Part shown: positions 1 to 7,912 of the stretch, in pieces
Layout: each line of letters begins with the position of its first letter
Position numbering within the stretch: position 1 is the first letter of the stretch
Program-made: the position numbers and the translations under genes
Notes under the pieces: generated by a model
Seen by the model: the letters and a program-made list of their open reading frames with translations, nothing else
The model's database searches: none
Told to the model about the DNA's origin: nothing
NCBI GenBank assembly: GCA_016790285.1
Contig: JAEUPJ010000050.1
Span: forward strand, 1 to 64,000
Direction: 5' to 3'
Length of the DNA: 64,000 bases
Source: Roseateles sp.
GTDB lineage: Bacteria; Pseudomonadota; Gammaproteobacteria; Burkholderiales; Burkholderiaceae_C

Positions 1-78
1 TCTGATCTTGGCCAACATGCCCACGCTGATCACTCCTGCTTCCCCTGCTCATCCGTTGAGCAGGTCAGTGTGTTTTGC

Positions 79-139
79 GTGGGTCAGTTTTGCGCGAGCA
101 TCACCCCGTTTTGTGGGTCAGTTTTCGGCGAGCGTCAAC
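79..139 (+). repeat. Two direct repeats resembling IS21-family end repeats
   Basis: Two near-identical units (79-104 and 113-139) both read GTGGGTCAGTTTT followed by a GCGAGC-type block and TCAA/TCAC, 34 bp apart start to start. Tandem end repeats of this style are transposase-binding sites at the termini of IS21-family elements. No istA or istB gene is visible, so this would be a solitary end left by deletion or rearrangement. The family assignment is from memory of end-repeat style, not from a database match. Confidence 0.45.
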
Positions 140-611
140 AAAGCGGGCCGCCCTTGAACGGTTGACTTTCGACCCGCTGCTGCGCGAACTGGAACCGGCG
201 TTCCCCAAATATCGAGACGGGCCCAAGCGGCACGCGGACGATCTGCTGGCTGTGCGGAATCTTCGGAATACCTTCGTCCACGGACGATCGATATCGCTGC
301 CGCTGTCGGTTCAGACAGGCACTCGGATCGACACCGATGGCACAACGATGAAACACGCGTTGGATCGACTCATAACAGCGAAGGTCGTCACCCGGGCGGA
401 CACCTTGACGCAGGGAGATCTCATGGGCGGCGACGAGGCCCGACTCTTTTCGATGCTCCATGCAGACGCGGCAGTCTTGCACTTCACGGGCATCGGCCGC
501 CGCTTCCAGACCGAGCTACTGGACATGGTGGGCTTGGATTCGATGACAAGACAGATGCTCATGTTCCCCGATCTGGGGAGCTCCGTCGCTGGCAGGCCTG
601 GCGCAGCCTGA
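140..611 (+). pseudogene. 5'-truncated HEPN-like protein remnant
   Basis: The open frame continues through the IS-like repeats, but protein-like sequence begins only just after them, so the original 5' end seems to have been lost at the repeat junction. The readable part includes LLAVRNLRNTFVHG, the R-N-x-x-x-H pattern typical of HEPN-type and DUF4145-like proteins, followed by helical sequence up to a TGA at 609-611. HEPN proteins are often RNases in toxin-antitoxin or defence systems, but no function can be assigned to a fragment. It could instead be an intact short gene with an unrecognised start. The 282 bp after it (612-893) show nothing I can name. Confidence 0.35.
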
Positions 612-893
612 TCGGCCATGGCAAGTTGGTGCTGTGCGATCCGGCGGCGGGCAACTCTGCGCGGCGTCGGCTGGGAGGACAGTTCTGTGCGACGGGGCCA
701 CGATCGCGGTCAACTGAGTGCGACCGCGCCAGTGGCGCGTAATCCTGCAGAAATCGCTTGTGGATTCGGCTGCTGACGCAGAGATCACATGGGCCCGCCA
801 ATAGATGACCAATCAGGGGTTGGAAAGACTGCCCAGCCAGATCTCAGACTGGGCTCAGTGAGTTAACATAATGCACATTGTCGCCATTAGCGG

Positions 894-1109
894 TCAGGCA
901 GCACGTTGCCAGATCCCGTACACACATCGCGCCTCGCCCCGGCTTTCAAGCTGAGCCAGTGCGGCCCGCGTCACGTCAAGCGGCGGCTCGATCCCGACCC
1001 AACCGACCCACCAGGCGTGCACGCCCACGTCCGTGTCTCCAGCGCCCGGGTGTGCTGCCAGGTAGCGCCGGATCGCACTGGCCGCTTCGAGGATCTGGAT
1101 GTCGTCCAT
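894..1109 (-). CDS. Small winged-helix-like hypothetical protein (71 aa)
   Basis: A 71-residue protein starting MDDIQILEAASAIRRYL and containing DTDVGVHAWWVGW and LDVTRAALAQLESRGE. The layout (helix, a WW-containing segment, a helix ending in a short-linker G-E, then a beta-hairpin) suggests a compact winged helix-turn-helix, as in small Burkholderiales proteins with an AHPxAADTxEGIxxWW motif. ATG at 1109 was chosen because the protein-like sequence begins there; an in-frame ATG 45 nt upstream adds only low-complexity residues. It diverges from the T6SS operon, so the 361-bp gap (1110-1470) serves both directions. Function unknown. Confidence 0.5.
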   Translation of the reverse strand: MDDIQILEAASAIRRYLAAHPGAGDTDVGVHAWWVGWVGIEPPLDVTRAALAQLESRGEARCVYGIWQRAA

Positions 1110-1281
1110 GGGAGTTGTCGGCGCCGCAGACGTGGGTATGCCTGTCGCGACCATCGCCAGCAATCCAGGTTTCTGCGTGGGACCTTGGTGCGCCACCCTG
1201 GGACGGATCCGACCACCCGCCCCGGCCGTTCCATCCCCATGTGCGCCACGGGCTGGCCCCATGTACTGAGTGCAAACCCGT

Positions 1282-1297
1282 GGGACACGTGCGTCCC
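1282..1297. promoter_or_regulatory. Candidate upstream activator site (inverted repeat)
   Basis: GGGAC-ACGTGC-GTCCC is a perfect 5-bp inverted repeat centred about 88 bp upstream of the predicted transcription start of the T6SS operon. This distance suits an upstream activating sequence for a sigma-54 enhancer-binding protein. The gene at 27969-28952 encodes such a protein. The binding link is inference. Confidence 0.35.
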
Positions 1298-1351
1298 GCA
1301 GGCGCCGAGGCTCGTCCTCAAAACATCAATTGAATCAATGGGTTGCATAAC

Positions 1352-1367
1352 TGGCACGGGCGTTGCG
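1352..1367 (+). promoter_or_regulatory. Sigma-54 (-24/-12) promoter of the T6SS operon
   Basis: TGGCACGGGCGTTGCG matches the sigma-54 consensus TGGCACG-N4-TTGC. The invariant GG (1353-1354) and GC (1365-1366) are exactly 10 bp apart. Transcription is expected to start near 1378, leaving a leader of about 93 nt before the ATG of the sheath gene. T6SS operons under sigma-54 control with a dedicated activator are known in several proteobacteria, and this window encodes one such activator. Confidence 0.85.
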
Positions 1368-1470
1368 AACCGTGATGGGACGCGGCGCATCGAGGTGCTG
1401 GCCGCCGCCGGGTGGCTGCAGGTGCAGTTGCCGCACTGGCTCCCATTCCTCTTTGTCGGACGAGGCTCCC

Positions 1471-4092
1471 ATGAGTGATGACAGCGTTCAAAAGTGGCTC
1501 GAGAAAAACCGCCCGCCCCGCGTGAAGATCACCTACGAGGTGCACACGGGCGGCGCTATCGAGAGGCGCGAACTGCCCTTCATCGTGGGCGTATTCGCTG
1601 ACTTGACGGGGGACGGCACCGCCAACCTGCCGAAGTTCAAGGACCGGCAGATGCTCCCCATCGACCGGGACAACTTCGATGACGTGCTGAAGTCCCAGAA
1701 GCCTACGGTCAACCTGGCCAAGGTGCCTCGCACGGTGCCGAGCCTCAAGGGCGAGCCGGCTGTGAAGGATGCAGACGACAAATACCCGCCGCTGGGCGGC
1801 GCCATCACCTTCAGGGAGCTGGACGACTTCGAGCCCGTCAGGGTGGTGAAGGCCGTGCCCGAGATGCACCGCCTCTACCGCATCCGTGGCCAGGTCCGGG
1901 CGCTGCAGGCCCGCGCTGAAACCAGCACCGAACTCGCGGACGCACTCGATGCGCTGTTTCACGTCAGCCCCGAGGCGGCCGTGAACCGCGAGAAGCTGGA
2001 GGTGCTCGTTCGGCCGCCCGCGGCCACCTCTGACGCAGCCACAGCCGCGAAGATGAAGCTCGCCTCGCTTGTCCTGGCTCTCGCACCGGCGGCCGACGAT
2101 GACGCACGTGTCGCGCTGCTTCAAGACTGGAACATCGCCGTACTCCAGAAAACGGACCCGAAGGGAGCAAGCAAGAAGCTCCCCGATCCGGAAGCAACGA
2201 TCGCCGCGCTTCGCAAGGGCCTCGGCCTCTTCGGTTCACCGCCGTCGCAAGTTGCGACTACCTTGCAGCAACTGCGGGACTTGAAGGGCGCAAACAAGGA
2301 CAAGCTGGAGGAAACCCCCAGCCTGAAACCGCTGCGCGACAAGCTTGGGCTTTCGGACGCCAACTTCGATGAGCTGCATGGGCTTGTCGACGCCTTCCTG
2401 ACTTTCTCGGATGCCATACCCGCCGACGACAAGAAGACGCGCGCCTGGGCGGACCAGACGCTGAGCGTCATCGCCGGCCTGCAGCGGCCCGACGACGAAC
2501 TGCCCTCCTCGCCCCGGGCGGATGCCCAGAGCGAGCGCGAGCATGCTGAGCTGACCCACGAGGCTTCCAACCGCTACTTTGCGACGACGCTGCTGCTGCG
2601 CCTGGTGCCGCCCAAGCCCGGCACGGCTCAGACACCATCCGTCTCCGACGGGCTGCGGGCCATCGACGAGCTGCTGGATGCCGCGCTGCCGGACGGCGCC
2701 GACGCCACGGAGCGCCTGAACCTGCTGGGCGCCCTCGGGCAATTCGTCGGTCAGGTGCTCCGGCCGCTAACGCAGAGCACGTCCTACCTGAAGGCCGTGC
2801 GCGCCGCTGCCGCCATCGATGCGCGCGTGGCCAGCATCGACAAGATGCTGAGCGGCCAACTCAGCGCCGTGATGCACAGCGATGGCTTCCGGGCGATGGA
2901 GGCCACCTGGCGCGGCCTGCACTACCTGGTCTCGCGCACGGACACCGGCAAGATGCTCAAGCTGCGCGTCTTCAATGCGCGGTGGCAGGACTTGCTCGAT
3001 GACATGGAGAAGGCCGTCGAGCAGGACCAGAGCCACCTCTTCAAGATGATCTACGAGGCCGAGTACGGCACGCTGGGCGGCGACCCGTACAGCATTCTCG
3101 TGGGCGGCTACGAGATTGGTCGCAGCGCGCAGGAGATCGAGTTCCTGCACAAGATCGCTGCGGTCGCCGCGTCGGCGCATGCGCCCTTCATCACGGCCGC
3201 CGCGCCGTCACTGTTCGGCCTGGAGACCTTCGGCGACCTGGCGCGCCCGCGCGACCTCGAGAAGATCTTCGAAGGCGTGGACCTGGCCGCGTGGCAGGAG
3301 TTCCGCGCCAGCCAGGACTCGCGCTACGTGTCCATGGTGCTGCCGCACGTGCTGCTGCGCCTGCCCTACGGCAGCGACAGCTGGCCGGTGCCGGGGCTGG
3401 GTTTCGAAGAAGACGTCGGCAAGCCCGACAGCAGCCGTTTCCTCTGGGGCAATGCCGCCTACATGCTGGCTGAGCGCATCACGCACGCCTTCTCGTTGTA
3501 CAGCTGGACGGCGGCGATCCGCGGGGTCGAGGGCGGCGGGCTCGTGACCGGCCTGCCGCTGTACGCCTACGACACAGGCGACGGCACGCGGGCGCTCTTC
3601 TGCCCGACCGAGGTCTCCATCACCGACCGCCGCGAGAAGGAGCTCAACGACCTCGGCTTCATCAGCCTGTGCCATTGCAAGGGCAAGGGCGAGGCGGCCT
3701 TCTTCGGCGGGCAGACCACCAACCTGCCCAAGAAGTACAACACCGACGAAGCCAACGAGAACGCCAAGCTCTCGGCGCTGCTGCCCTACATGCTGGCTGC
3801 GTCGCGGTTCGCGCATTACATCAAGGTGATCATGCGCGACAAGGTGGGCAGCTTCCTCACGCGGGGCAACGTGGAGGCCTTCCTGAACACCTGGATCACG
3901 CAGTACGTGCTGCTGGACGAGAACGCCATGCAGGAGGCCAAGGCGGCGTACCCGCTGAGCCAGGCCAGCATCGTCGTCAAGGACGTGCCCGGCGACATCG
4001 GCAACTACAACGCGATCGTCTTCCTGCGGCCGCACTTCCAGCTCGAAGAGCTGACCACCTCCATCCGCCTCGTGGCCAAGGTGCCCGCCTGA
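1471..4092 (+). CDS. tssBC: T6SS contractile sheath, TssB-TssC fusion
   Basis: An 873-aa protein joining both sheath subunits in one chain. Residues 1-150 are TssB-like: MSDDSVQKWLEKNRPPRV, VGVFADLTGDG, and a segment around RELDDFEPVRV. From about residue 430 to the end it is TssC-like: LTQSTSYLKAV, SDGFRAMEATWRGLHYLV, PYGSDSWPV, and a C-terminal domain with NLPKKYNTDEANENAKLS. Separate TssB is about 165 aa and TssC about 495 aa, so roughly 200-250 residues between them (about 190-430) are extra, mostly helical and unassigned. The sheath polymerises around the Hcp tube in the cytoplasm and contracts to fire it. ATG 1471 has a CGAGG ribosome site; upstream in-frame codons read as noise. It is the first gene after the sigma-54 promoter. 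Confidence 0.93.
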   Translation: MSDDSVQKWLEKNRPPRVKITYEVHTGGAIERRELPFIVGVFADLTGDGTANLPKFKDRQMLPIDRDNFDDVLKSQKPTVNLAKVPRTVPSLKGEPAVKDADDKYPPLGGAITFRELDDFEPVRVVKAVPEMHRLYRIRGQVRALQARAETSTELADALDALFHVSPEAAVNREKLEVLVRPPAATSDAATAAKMKLASLVLALAPAADDDARVALLQDWNIAVLQKTDPKGASKKLPDPEATIAALRKGLGLFGSPPSQVATTLQQLRDLKGANKDKLEETPSLKPLRDKLGLSDANFDELHGLVDAFLTFSDAIPADDKKTRAWADQTLSVIAGLQRPDDELPSSPRADAQSEREHAELTHEASNRYFATTLLLRLVPPKPGTAQTPSVSDGLRAIDELLDAALPDGADATERLNLLGALGQFVGQVLRPLTQSTSYLKAVRAAAAIDARVASIDKMLSGQLSAVMHSDGFRAMEATWRGLHYLVSRTDTGKMLKLRVFNARWQDLLDDMEKAVEQDQSHLFKMIYEAEYGTLGGDPYSILVGGYEIGRSAQEIEFLHKIAAVAASAHAPFITAAAPSLFGLETFGDLARPRDLEKIFEGVDLAAWQEFRASQDSRYVSMVLPHVLLRLPYGSDSWPVPGLGFEEDVGKPDSSRFLWGNAAYMLAERITHAFSLYSWTAAIRGVEGGGLVTGLPLYAYDTGDGTRALFCPTEVSITDRREKELNDLGFISLCHCKGKGEAAFFGGQTTNLPKKYNTDEANENAKLSALLPYMLAASRFAHYIKVIMRDKVGSFLTRGNVEAFLNTWITQYVLLDENAMQEAKAAYPLSQASIVVKDVPGDIGNYNAIVFLRPHFQLEELTTSIRLVAKVPA

Positions 4093-4128
4093 ACGGCGCG
4101 CCAGCGGTCTCCACCTCAAGGAAACGAC

Positions 4129-4704
4129 ATGGACCTGATCCTCTTCCAGCCTGGCGACACCAGCATCTTCCCCGGCCCCAACAGCTTCACCAAGGGCGGC
4201 AGCCTCATCGACGGCAAGCAGTGGATGGACGACGCCATCAAGCTGGGCCAGTGCATCGAGCTCGTCTCCGTCCACCAGGGCATGAAGCAGCAGGTCACCA
4301 CCGACGTGAGCAACTCCGCGCGCACGTCGGGCCGCCCCATCATCACCGAGTTCACCTGCGTCAAGTACGTCGACAAGACCTCCGTGAAGATGTACGAGTA
4401 CTGCCTGCGTGCGCAGCCGCTGGGCACCACCGACAAGAACCCGTCCTTCCTCTACATCCTGCGCAACTCGGGCGACAAGACGGCCAACATCATCACGTTC
4501 ACGCTGCGCGACGCCCTCATCACCGAGCTGCAGTTCCAGTCCCACCCGGACGACATGCCCACGGAGCAGTTCAAGCTCAACTTCACCGAGATCCTGTGGA
4601 CCTACAACGTCCAGACGGCCGAGATGAAGACGCTGGGCGCGGTGACCACAGGCTGGAGCCTGGCGCGCAACCGGCCCATCGCCCAGCTCAGCCCGAGCGA
4701 CTGA
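4129..4704 (+). CDS. hcp: Hcp, T6SS inner-tube protein (TssD)
   Basis: A 191-aa Hcp-family protein that forms hexameric rings stacked into the secreted tube inside the sheath, often carrying small effectors in its lumen. Recognisable elements are the early GGSLIDGKQWMDDAIKLGQC region, the RTSGRPIITEFTCVK beta segment with KMYEYCLRA, and the conserved tail EQFKLNFTEILWTYN. It is slightly longer than the usual 160-172 aa. It follows the sheath gene by 36 bp with an AAGGAAAC ribosome site before ATG. That gap may allow separate high-level translation. Confidence 0.9.
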   Translation: MDLILFQPGDTSIFPGPNSFTKGGSLIDGKQWMDDAIKLGQCIELVSVHQGMKQQVTTDVSNSARTSGRPIITEFTCVKYVDKTSVKMYEYCLRAQPLGTTDKNPSFLYILRNSGDKTANIITFTLRDALITELQFQSHPDDMPTEQFKLNFTEILWTYNVQTAEMKTLGAVTTGWSLARNRPIAQLSPSD

Positions 4705-4723
4705 ACCGCCCCCGGAGGCCGCC

Positions 4724-5083
4724 ATGCAGCTGCTACTGGAAAGGCTGGCCGCGCCGACCCGGCGCCACGACATCGTCGCCGCGGTGCAGGCGCAGGTGCA
4801 GCGCCTGGTCGCCATCCATGTGTGGGAAGGCGACACCGGCCTGCACCTGATGGACATGGGCATGCCGGCGCTGGCCGACGTGAACAGCCCGGCCGGCCTG
4901 GGCCAGCTCTCGGCGCGGCTGCACGCCCTCATTGCCCGCAACGAGCCGCGCCTGGACGTCCAGCGGGTGGACGTCGTCATGCCCGCGCCCGGTGCGGCCG
5001 GCCCGCCGCACCTCCTCGTCGTCGCGCGGCTGGACCGCGAGGACGACGTCCGCACCCTGCACTTCGACCTGCCCAACCGTTGA
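4724..5083 (+). CDS. tssE: T6SS baseplate protein TssE (gp25-like)
   Basis: A 119-aa protein in the position usual for TssE, the phage gp25-like baseplate wedge component that nucleates sheath assembly. The readable signature is the central LSARLHALIARNEPRLD, corresponding to the conserved gp25 helix containing an E-P-R-L stretch, followed by beta strands ending in LHFDLPNR. The N-terminus is short relative to the usual 130-150 aa. It lies 19 bp after hcp and 10 bp before tssF, so it is very probably co-translated. The assignment rests on both position and motif. Confidence 0.75.
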   Translation: MQLLLERLAAPTRRHDIVAAVQAQVQRLVAIHVWEGDTGLHLMDMGMPALADVNSPAGLGQLSARLHALIARNEPRLDVQRVDVVMPAPGAAGPPHLLVVARLDREDDVRTLHFDLPNR

Positions 5084-5093
5084 GCCGTTTGCC

Positions 5094-6881
5094 ATGCAGC
5101 CCTACGGCACCCGCCTGAAGGACCACTTCCAGAGCGAACTCACCGCCCTGACGGAGGACGCTGCCGTGTTCGCGCAGTCCTACCCGGCCGAGGCCGAGGC
5201 GCTGAGGCTGAGCAAGGCCGGCAGCAGCGACCCGCATGTGCGCATGCTGATGCAGTCCTTCGCCTTCCTCACGGGGCGCGTGCGCAACGAGATGGAGGTG
5301 GCCAAGGCCCACATCCCCAATGCCCTGCTGCAGCACCTGCAGCCGCATCTGGCTGCGCCTTTGCCATCCATGATGGTGGCGCACTGCCGCGTGCGCCCCG
5401 ACGCCCCGCCCAAGGCCGTGCTCGAGGGAGGCCGCCAGGTCATCGCCATGGTCAACGACGACAAGGGCACCCGCCGCCCGTGCCGCCTGCGTACGGCCTG
5501 GGCCACGCCGCTGCTGCCGCTGGACGTGCACGCGGCGCGGCTGCAGCCGGCGGACGACACCATGGCCCTGCCCGACGCCATCAAGGCCGTGCTCAACGTC
5601 AATGTCCGCCGGCTTGGCCTCACGCCCACGGCGGCGCTCGGTGCGCAGAAGCTGCGCTTCTACATCGACCCCGCGCAGCGCCACGCCCACTACCTGTACG
5701 AGCAGCTGTCCCTGCGCTTCGCCGGCCTTCGCGTTGACGGGAAGGACCAGCCCGGCTGCGAGCTGCACTGGCTCGGCTTTGCCGACGACGAGGCCTGCCT
5801 GCCCACACGCCCGCACGCGCACCCGGGCCACCGGCTGCTGCAGGAGTACTTCGCCTTCCCCGAGAAGTTCATGTTCTTCGAGCTCGGCCCGCTGAGCCTG
5901 GCTTCGGTCATGGGCGACTTCGAGCTGCAGGTGCTGCTGGACGCCCCCATCGACGCCGAGCGCCAGTTCGCCGATTCGCTGCTGCGGCTGAACTGCGTGC
6001 CCCTCGTCAACCTCTTCGGGCAGCGCATCGACCCCATGCCGCTGACCCACGCGCGGTTCGAGTACCCGCTGCGCGCCGACATCGAGAACCACCGCTACTG
6101 CGAGGTGCACAGCATCGAGGAGCTGGCCACCATCAGCCCCGACGGCAGCCTGCGCGCGCTGCGACCCTACTTCGAGATGGACAGCCTGCTCGAGAACCAG
6201 CGTCACGAGTACTTCTATGCCTTGCGCCTGGAGCGCTCGCCGCTGGGCGACGTGGCCGGCACCGAAGCCCATGTCTCCTTCCTCGACGCCAGCCAGCAGC
6301 TCGTGCTGCCCAGCGCCGAGGTCGTCGTCGGGCGCGCCCTGTGCACCAACCGGCGCCTGCCGGAGCGGCTGCTGCAGGGGCAGGCGCTCCAGCTGGAAGG
6401 CGCGGGGCCGTTGCTCGGGCTGGAGCTGGTCAGCAAGCCGACGGCGCACACGACACCGGCCTTGAGCGGCCAGCGTCCCTGGACCCTCGTGTCCCTGCTC
6501 GCGCTGAACCACCTGTCGCTGGCCGAGGGGGCTGACGCCCTGCCCTCGCTCAAGCAGGCCCTGCTCGCCTACGTGGGGCCGGCCGGCATGCAGGGCGTCA
6601 AGCACATCGACGCCTTGCGCGGCATCCGCTGCCGGCACATGGTCCGGCATCGCTTCCACGAGGGCATGCGCAGCTTCTTCCATGGGCTGGAGGTGCGCCT
6701 GAGCCTGGACCGCGCGGGGTTCGACCACGGCAGCGCGCTGCTGTTCGCGGCGGTCCTGCGGCACTTCCTCGCGCTGTTTGCCGCCGTGAACACCGTCATC
6801 GAGGTGGCCTACGAGTCCACCAACCGCCGCGAACCCCTGAAGGTCTGGCCCTTGCTGGCTGGCGCCCAGATGCTGCTATGA
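5094..6881 (+). CDS. tssF: T6SS baseplate protein TssF
   Basis: A 595-aa protein of normal TssF length. TssF and TssG form the main baseplate wedge contacting TssK and the VgrG hub. Family hallmarks include an N-terminal helical region with SYPAEAEALRLSKAGSSDPH and VRMLMQSFAFLTGRV, the central LLQEYFAFPEKFMFFEL, NCVPLVNLFGQ and the RYCEVHSIEEL segment. The ATG at 5094 starts MQPYGTRLKDHFQSELTAL, where homology begins; sequence upstream in the same frame overlaps tssE and is not protein-like. The last codons overlap tssG by 4 bp (ATGA), indicating translational coupling. Confidence 0.92.
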   Translation: MQPYGTRLKDHFQSELTALTEDAAVFAQSYPAEAEALRLSKAGSSDPHVRMLMQSFAFLTGRVRNEMEVAKAHIPNALLQHLQPHLAAPLPSMMVAHCRVRPDAPPKAVLEGGRQVIAMVNDDKGTRRPCRLRTAWATPLLPLDVHAARLQPADDTMALPDAIKAVLNVNVRRLGLTPTAALGAQKLRFYIDPAQRHAHYLYEQLSLRFAGLRVDGKDQPGCELHWLGFADDEACLPTRPHAHPGHRLLQEYFAFPEKFMFFELGPLSLASVMGDFELQVLLDAPIDAERQFADSLLRLNCVPLVNLFGQRIDPMPLTHARFEYPLRADIENHRYCEVHSIEELATISPDGSLRALRPYFEMDSLLENQRHEYFYALRLERSPLGDVAGTEAHVSFLDASQQLVLPSAEVVVGRALCTNRRLPERLLQGQALQLEGAGPLLGLELVSKPTAHTTPALSGQRPWTLVSLLALNHLSLAEGADALPSLKQALLAYVGPAGMQGVKHIDALRGIRCRHMVRHRFHEGMRSFFHGLEVRLSLDRAGFDHGSALLFAAVLRHFLALFAAVNTVIEVAYESTNRREPLKVWPLLAGAQMLL

Positions 6882-7912
6882 GCACCGCCCTGGCCCATCT
6901 CCCCCCGGAGCAGCTGCGTCAGTTCGACCCGCTGCAGCTGGTGCGGCTGTGGTTGCAGTCGTCCGCAGGAAAGGGCAAACACAAGCGCGTGAACTACCGC
7001 GCGGACCTCGGGGCCGCGTTTCCCGGGCGCCCACTGTGCCGGGTGACGGTGGAGGCCCAAGGCGAGCAACTTCGCCTGGAGACACCCGACTTCTGCGTGG
7101 CCAGCGCGCTGGGCCCGCTCCCCGAGCCCTTTGTCGAATGGCTGCGCGAGCAGGACGCCGATGGTCACGGGGCCATGCGCGCCTTCCTCGACCTCTTCAA
7201 CCATCGCCTGCACCTGCTGCGCTACGGCATGCGGGCGGAGTTCGAGCCTGGCCTGAACAGCGAACCGCCGGCAAAGACACCGCTGGCCAGCTTCCTGGCA
7301 GCGCTCATGGGCATGCGCGACGGCCAGGCCCTCGCCCAGCTGCCGGTGCCGGTGCGCAGCTGGCTGGGCATCGGTGGCCTGCTCTGCGGCGCGCGTCGCA
7401 GCGCCGCGGCCCTGGCCCAGGTGCTGCAGGCCCACCTGGGCTGCCCCGTGCGCGTGGAGCAGCTGGTGGGCAACTGGCGCCCCATCGAAGCGCAGGACAC
7501 GCATCGGCTCGGCCAAGGGGGCCGCCGGCTCGGCCAGGACACGTTGCTGGGCAGCAAGGTGTGGGACGCCCAGGGCCGGGTGCGGCTGCACATCGGCCCC
7601 CTGCCCTTCGGGCTCGCCCGGCGGCTGCTGCCGCCCGACATGCCCCACGCCCGCAGTGCCGACGCGCCGGAGCATGCGGTTTCGTTGCACGTCGCCTTCA
7701 CCGCCCTCGTGCACCTGATGCTCGATCGTCGACAGGACGCCGAAGTGCACATCCAGGTGCAGCCGCAGACGGTTGACGCCTCCCGGGCGCGCAGCAGCGG
7801 CGGGCCGGGCTTGCGCCTGGGCCAGACCAGCTGGCTGCAGAGCAAGAGCCATGACCAGCCGCGCCACATGCGCTTCGTCATCTCGGCGCACGCCGCCGCC
7901 ACCGCGCCATGA
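6878..7912 (+). CDS. tssG: T6SS baseplate protein TssG
   Basis: A 344-aa TssG (VasB/ImpH-type) baseplate component. It begins with a region containing FDPLQLVRLW, then RVTVEAQGEQLRLETPDFCVASALGPLP-type strands, and has the conserved FLDLFNHRLHLLRY helix and a later QVLQAHLGCPVRVEQLVG segment followed by LGQDTLLGSKVWD. Together these are diagnostic of the family. The start overlaps tssF by 4 bp and the stop overlaps vgrG by 4 bp, so the three baseplate and spike proteins are coupled. In most loci clpV/tssH lies near here; it is missing. Confidence 0.92.
   Translation: MSTALAHLPPEQLRQFDPLQLVRLWLQSSAGKGKHKRVNYRADLGAAFPGRPLCRVTVEAQGEQLRLETPDFCVASALGPLPEPFVEWLREQDADGHGAMRAFLDLFNHRLHLLRYGMRAEFEPGLNSEPPAKTPLASFLAALMGMRDGQALAQLPVPVRSWLGIGGLLCGARRSAAALAQVLQAHLGCPVRVEQLVGNWRPIEAQDTHRLGQGGRRLGQDTLLGSKVWDAQGRVRLHIGPLPFGLARRLLPPDMPHARSADAPEHAVSLHVAFTALVHLMLDRRQDAEVHIQVQPQTVDASRARSSGGPGLRLGQTSWLQSKSHDQPRHMRFVISAHAAATAP

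Noticed and set aside
830-895. TTAACATAATGCACATT-like sequence as a recombinase core site
   Set aside because: Only partial dyad symmetry and no integrase or second copy in the window.
878-1478. Plus-strand open frames before the sheath gene
   Set aside because: Composition is Arg/Pro/Ser noise and they run through the sigma-54 promoter; the minus-strand 71-aa gene is more protein-like.
3208-5076. A 622-codon open frame on the minus strand opposite tssBC/hcp/tssE
   Set aside because: It is the antisense shadow of highly GC-biased genes; the sequence is repetitive in V/A/R/G/H and matches nothing, while the plus-strand frames encode clear T6SS proteins.
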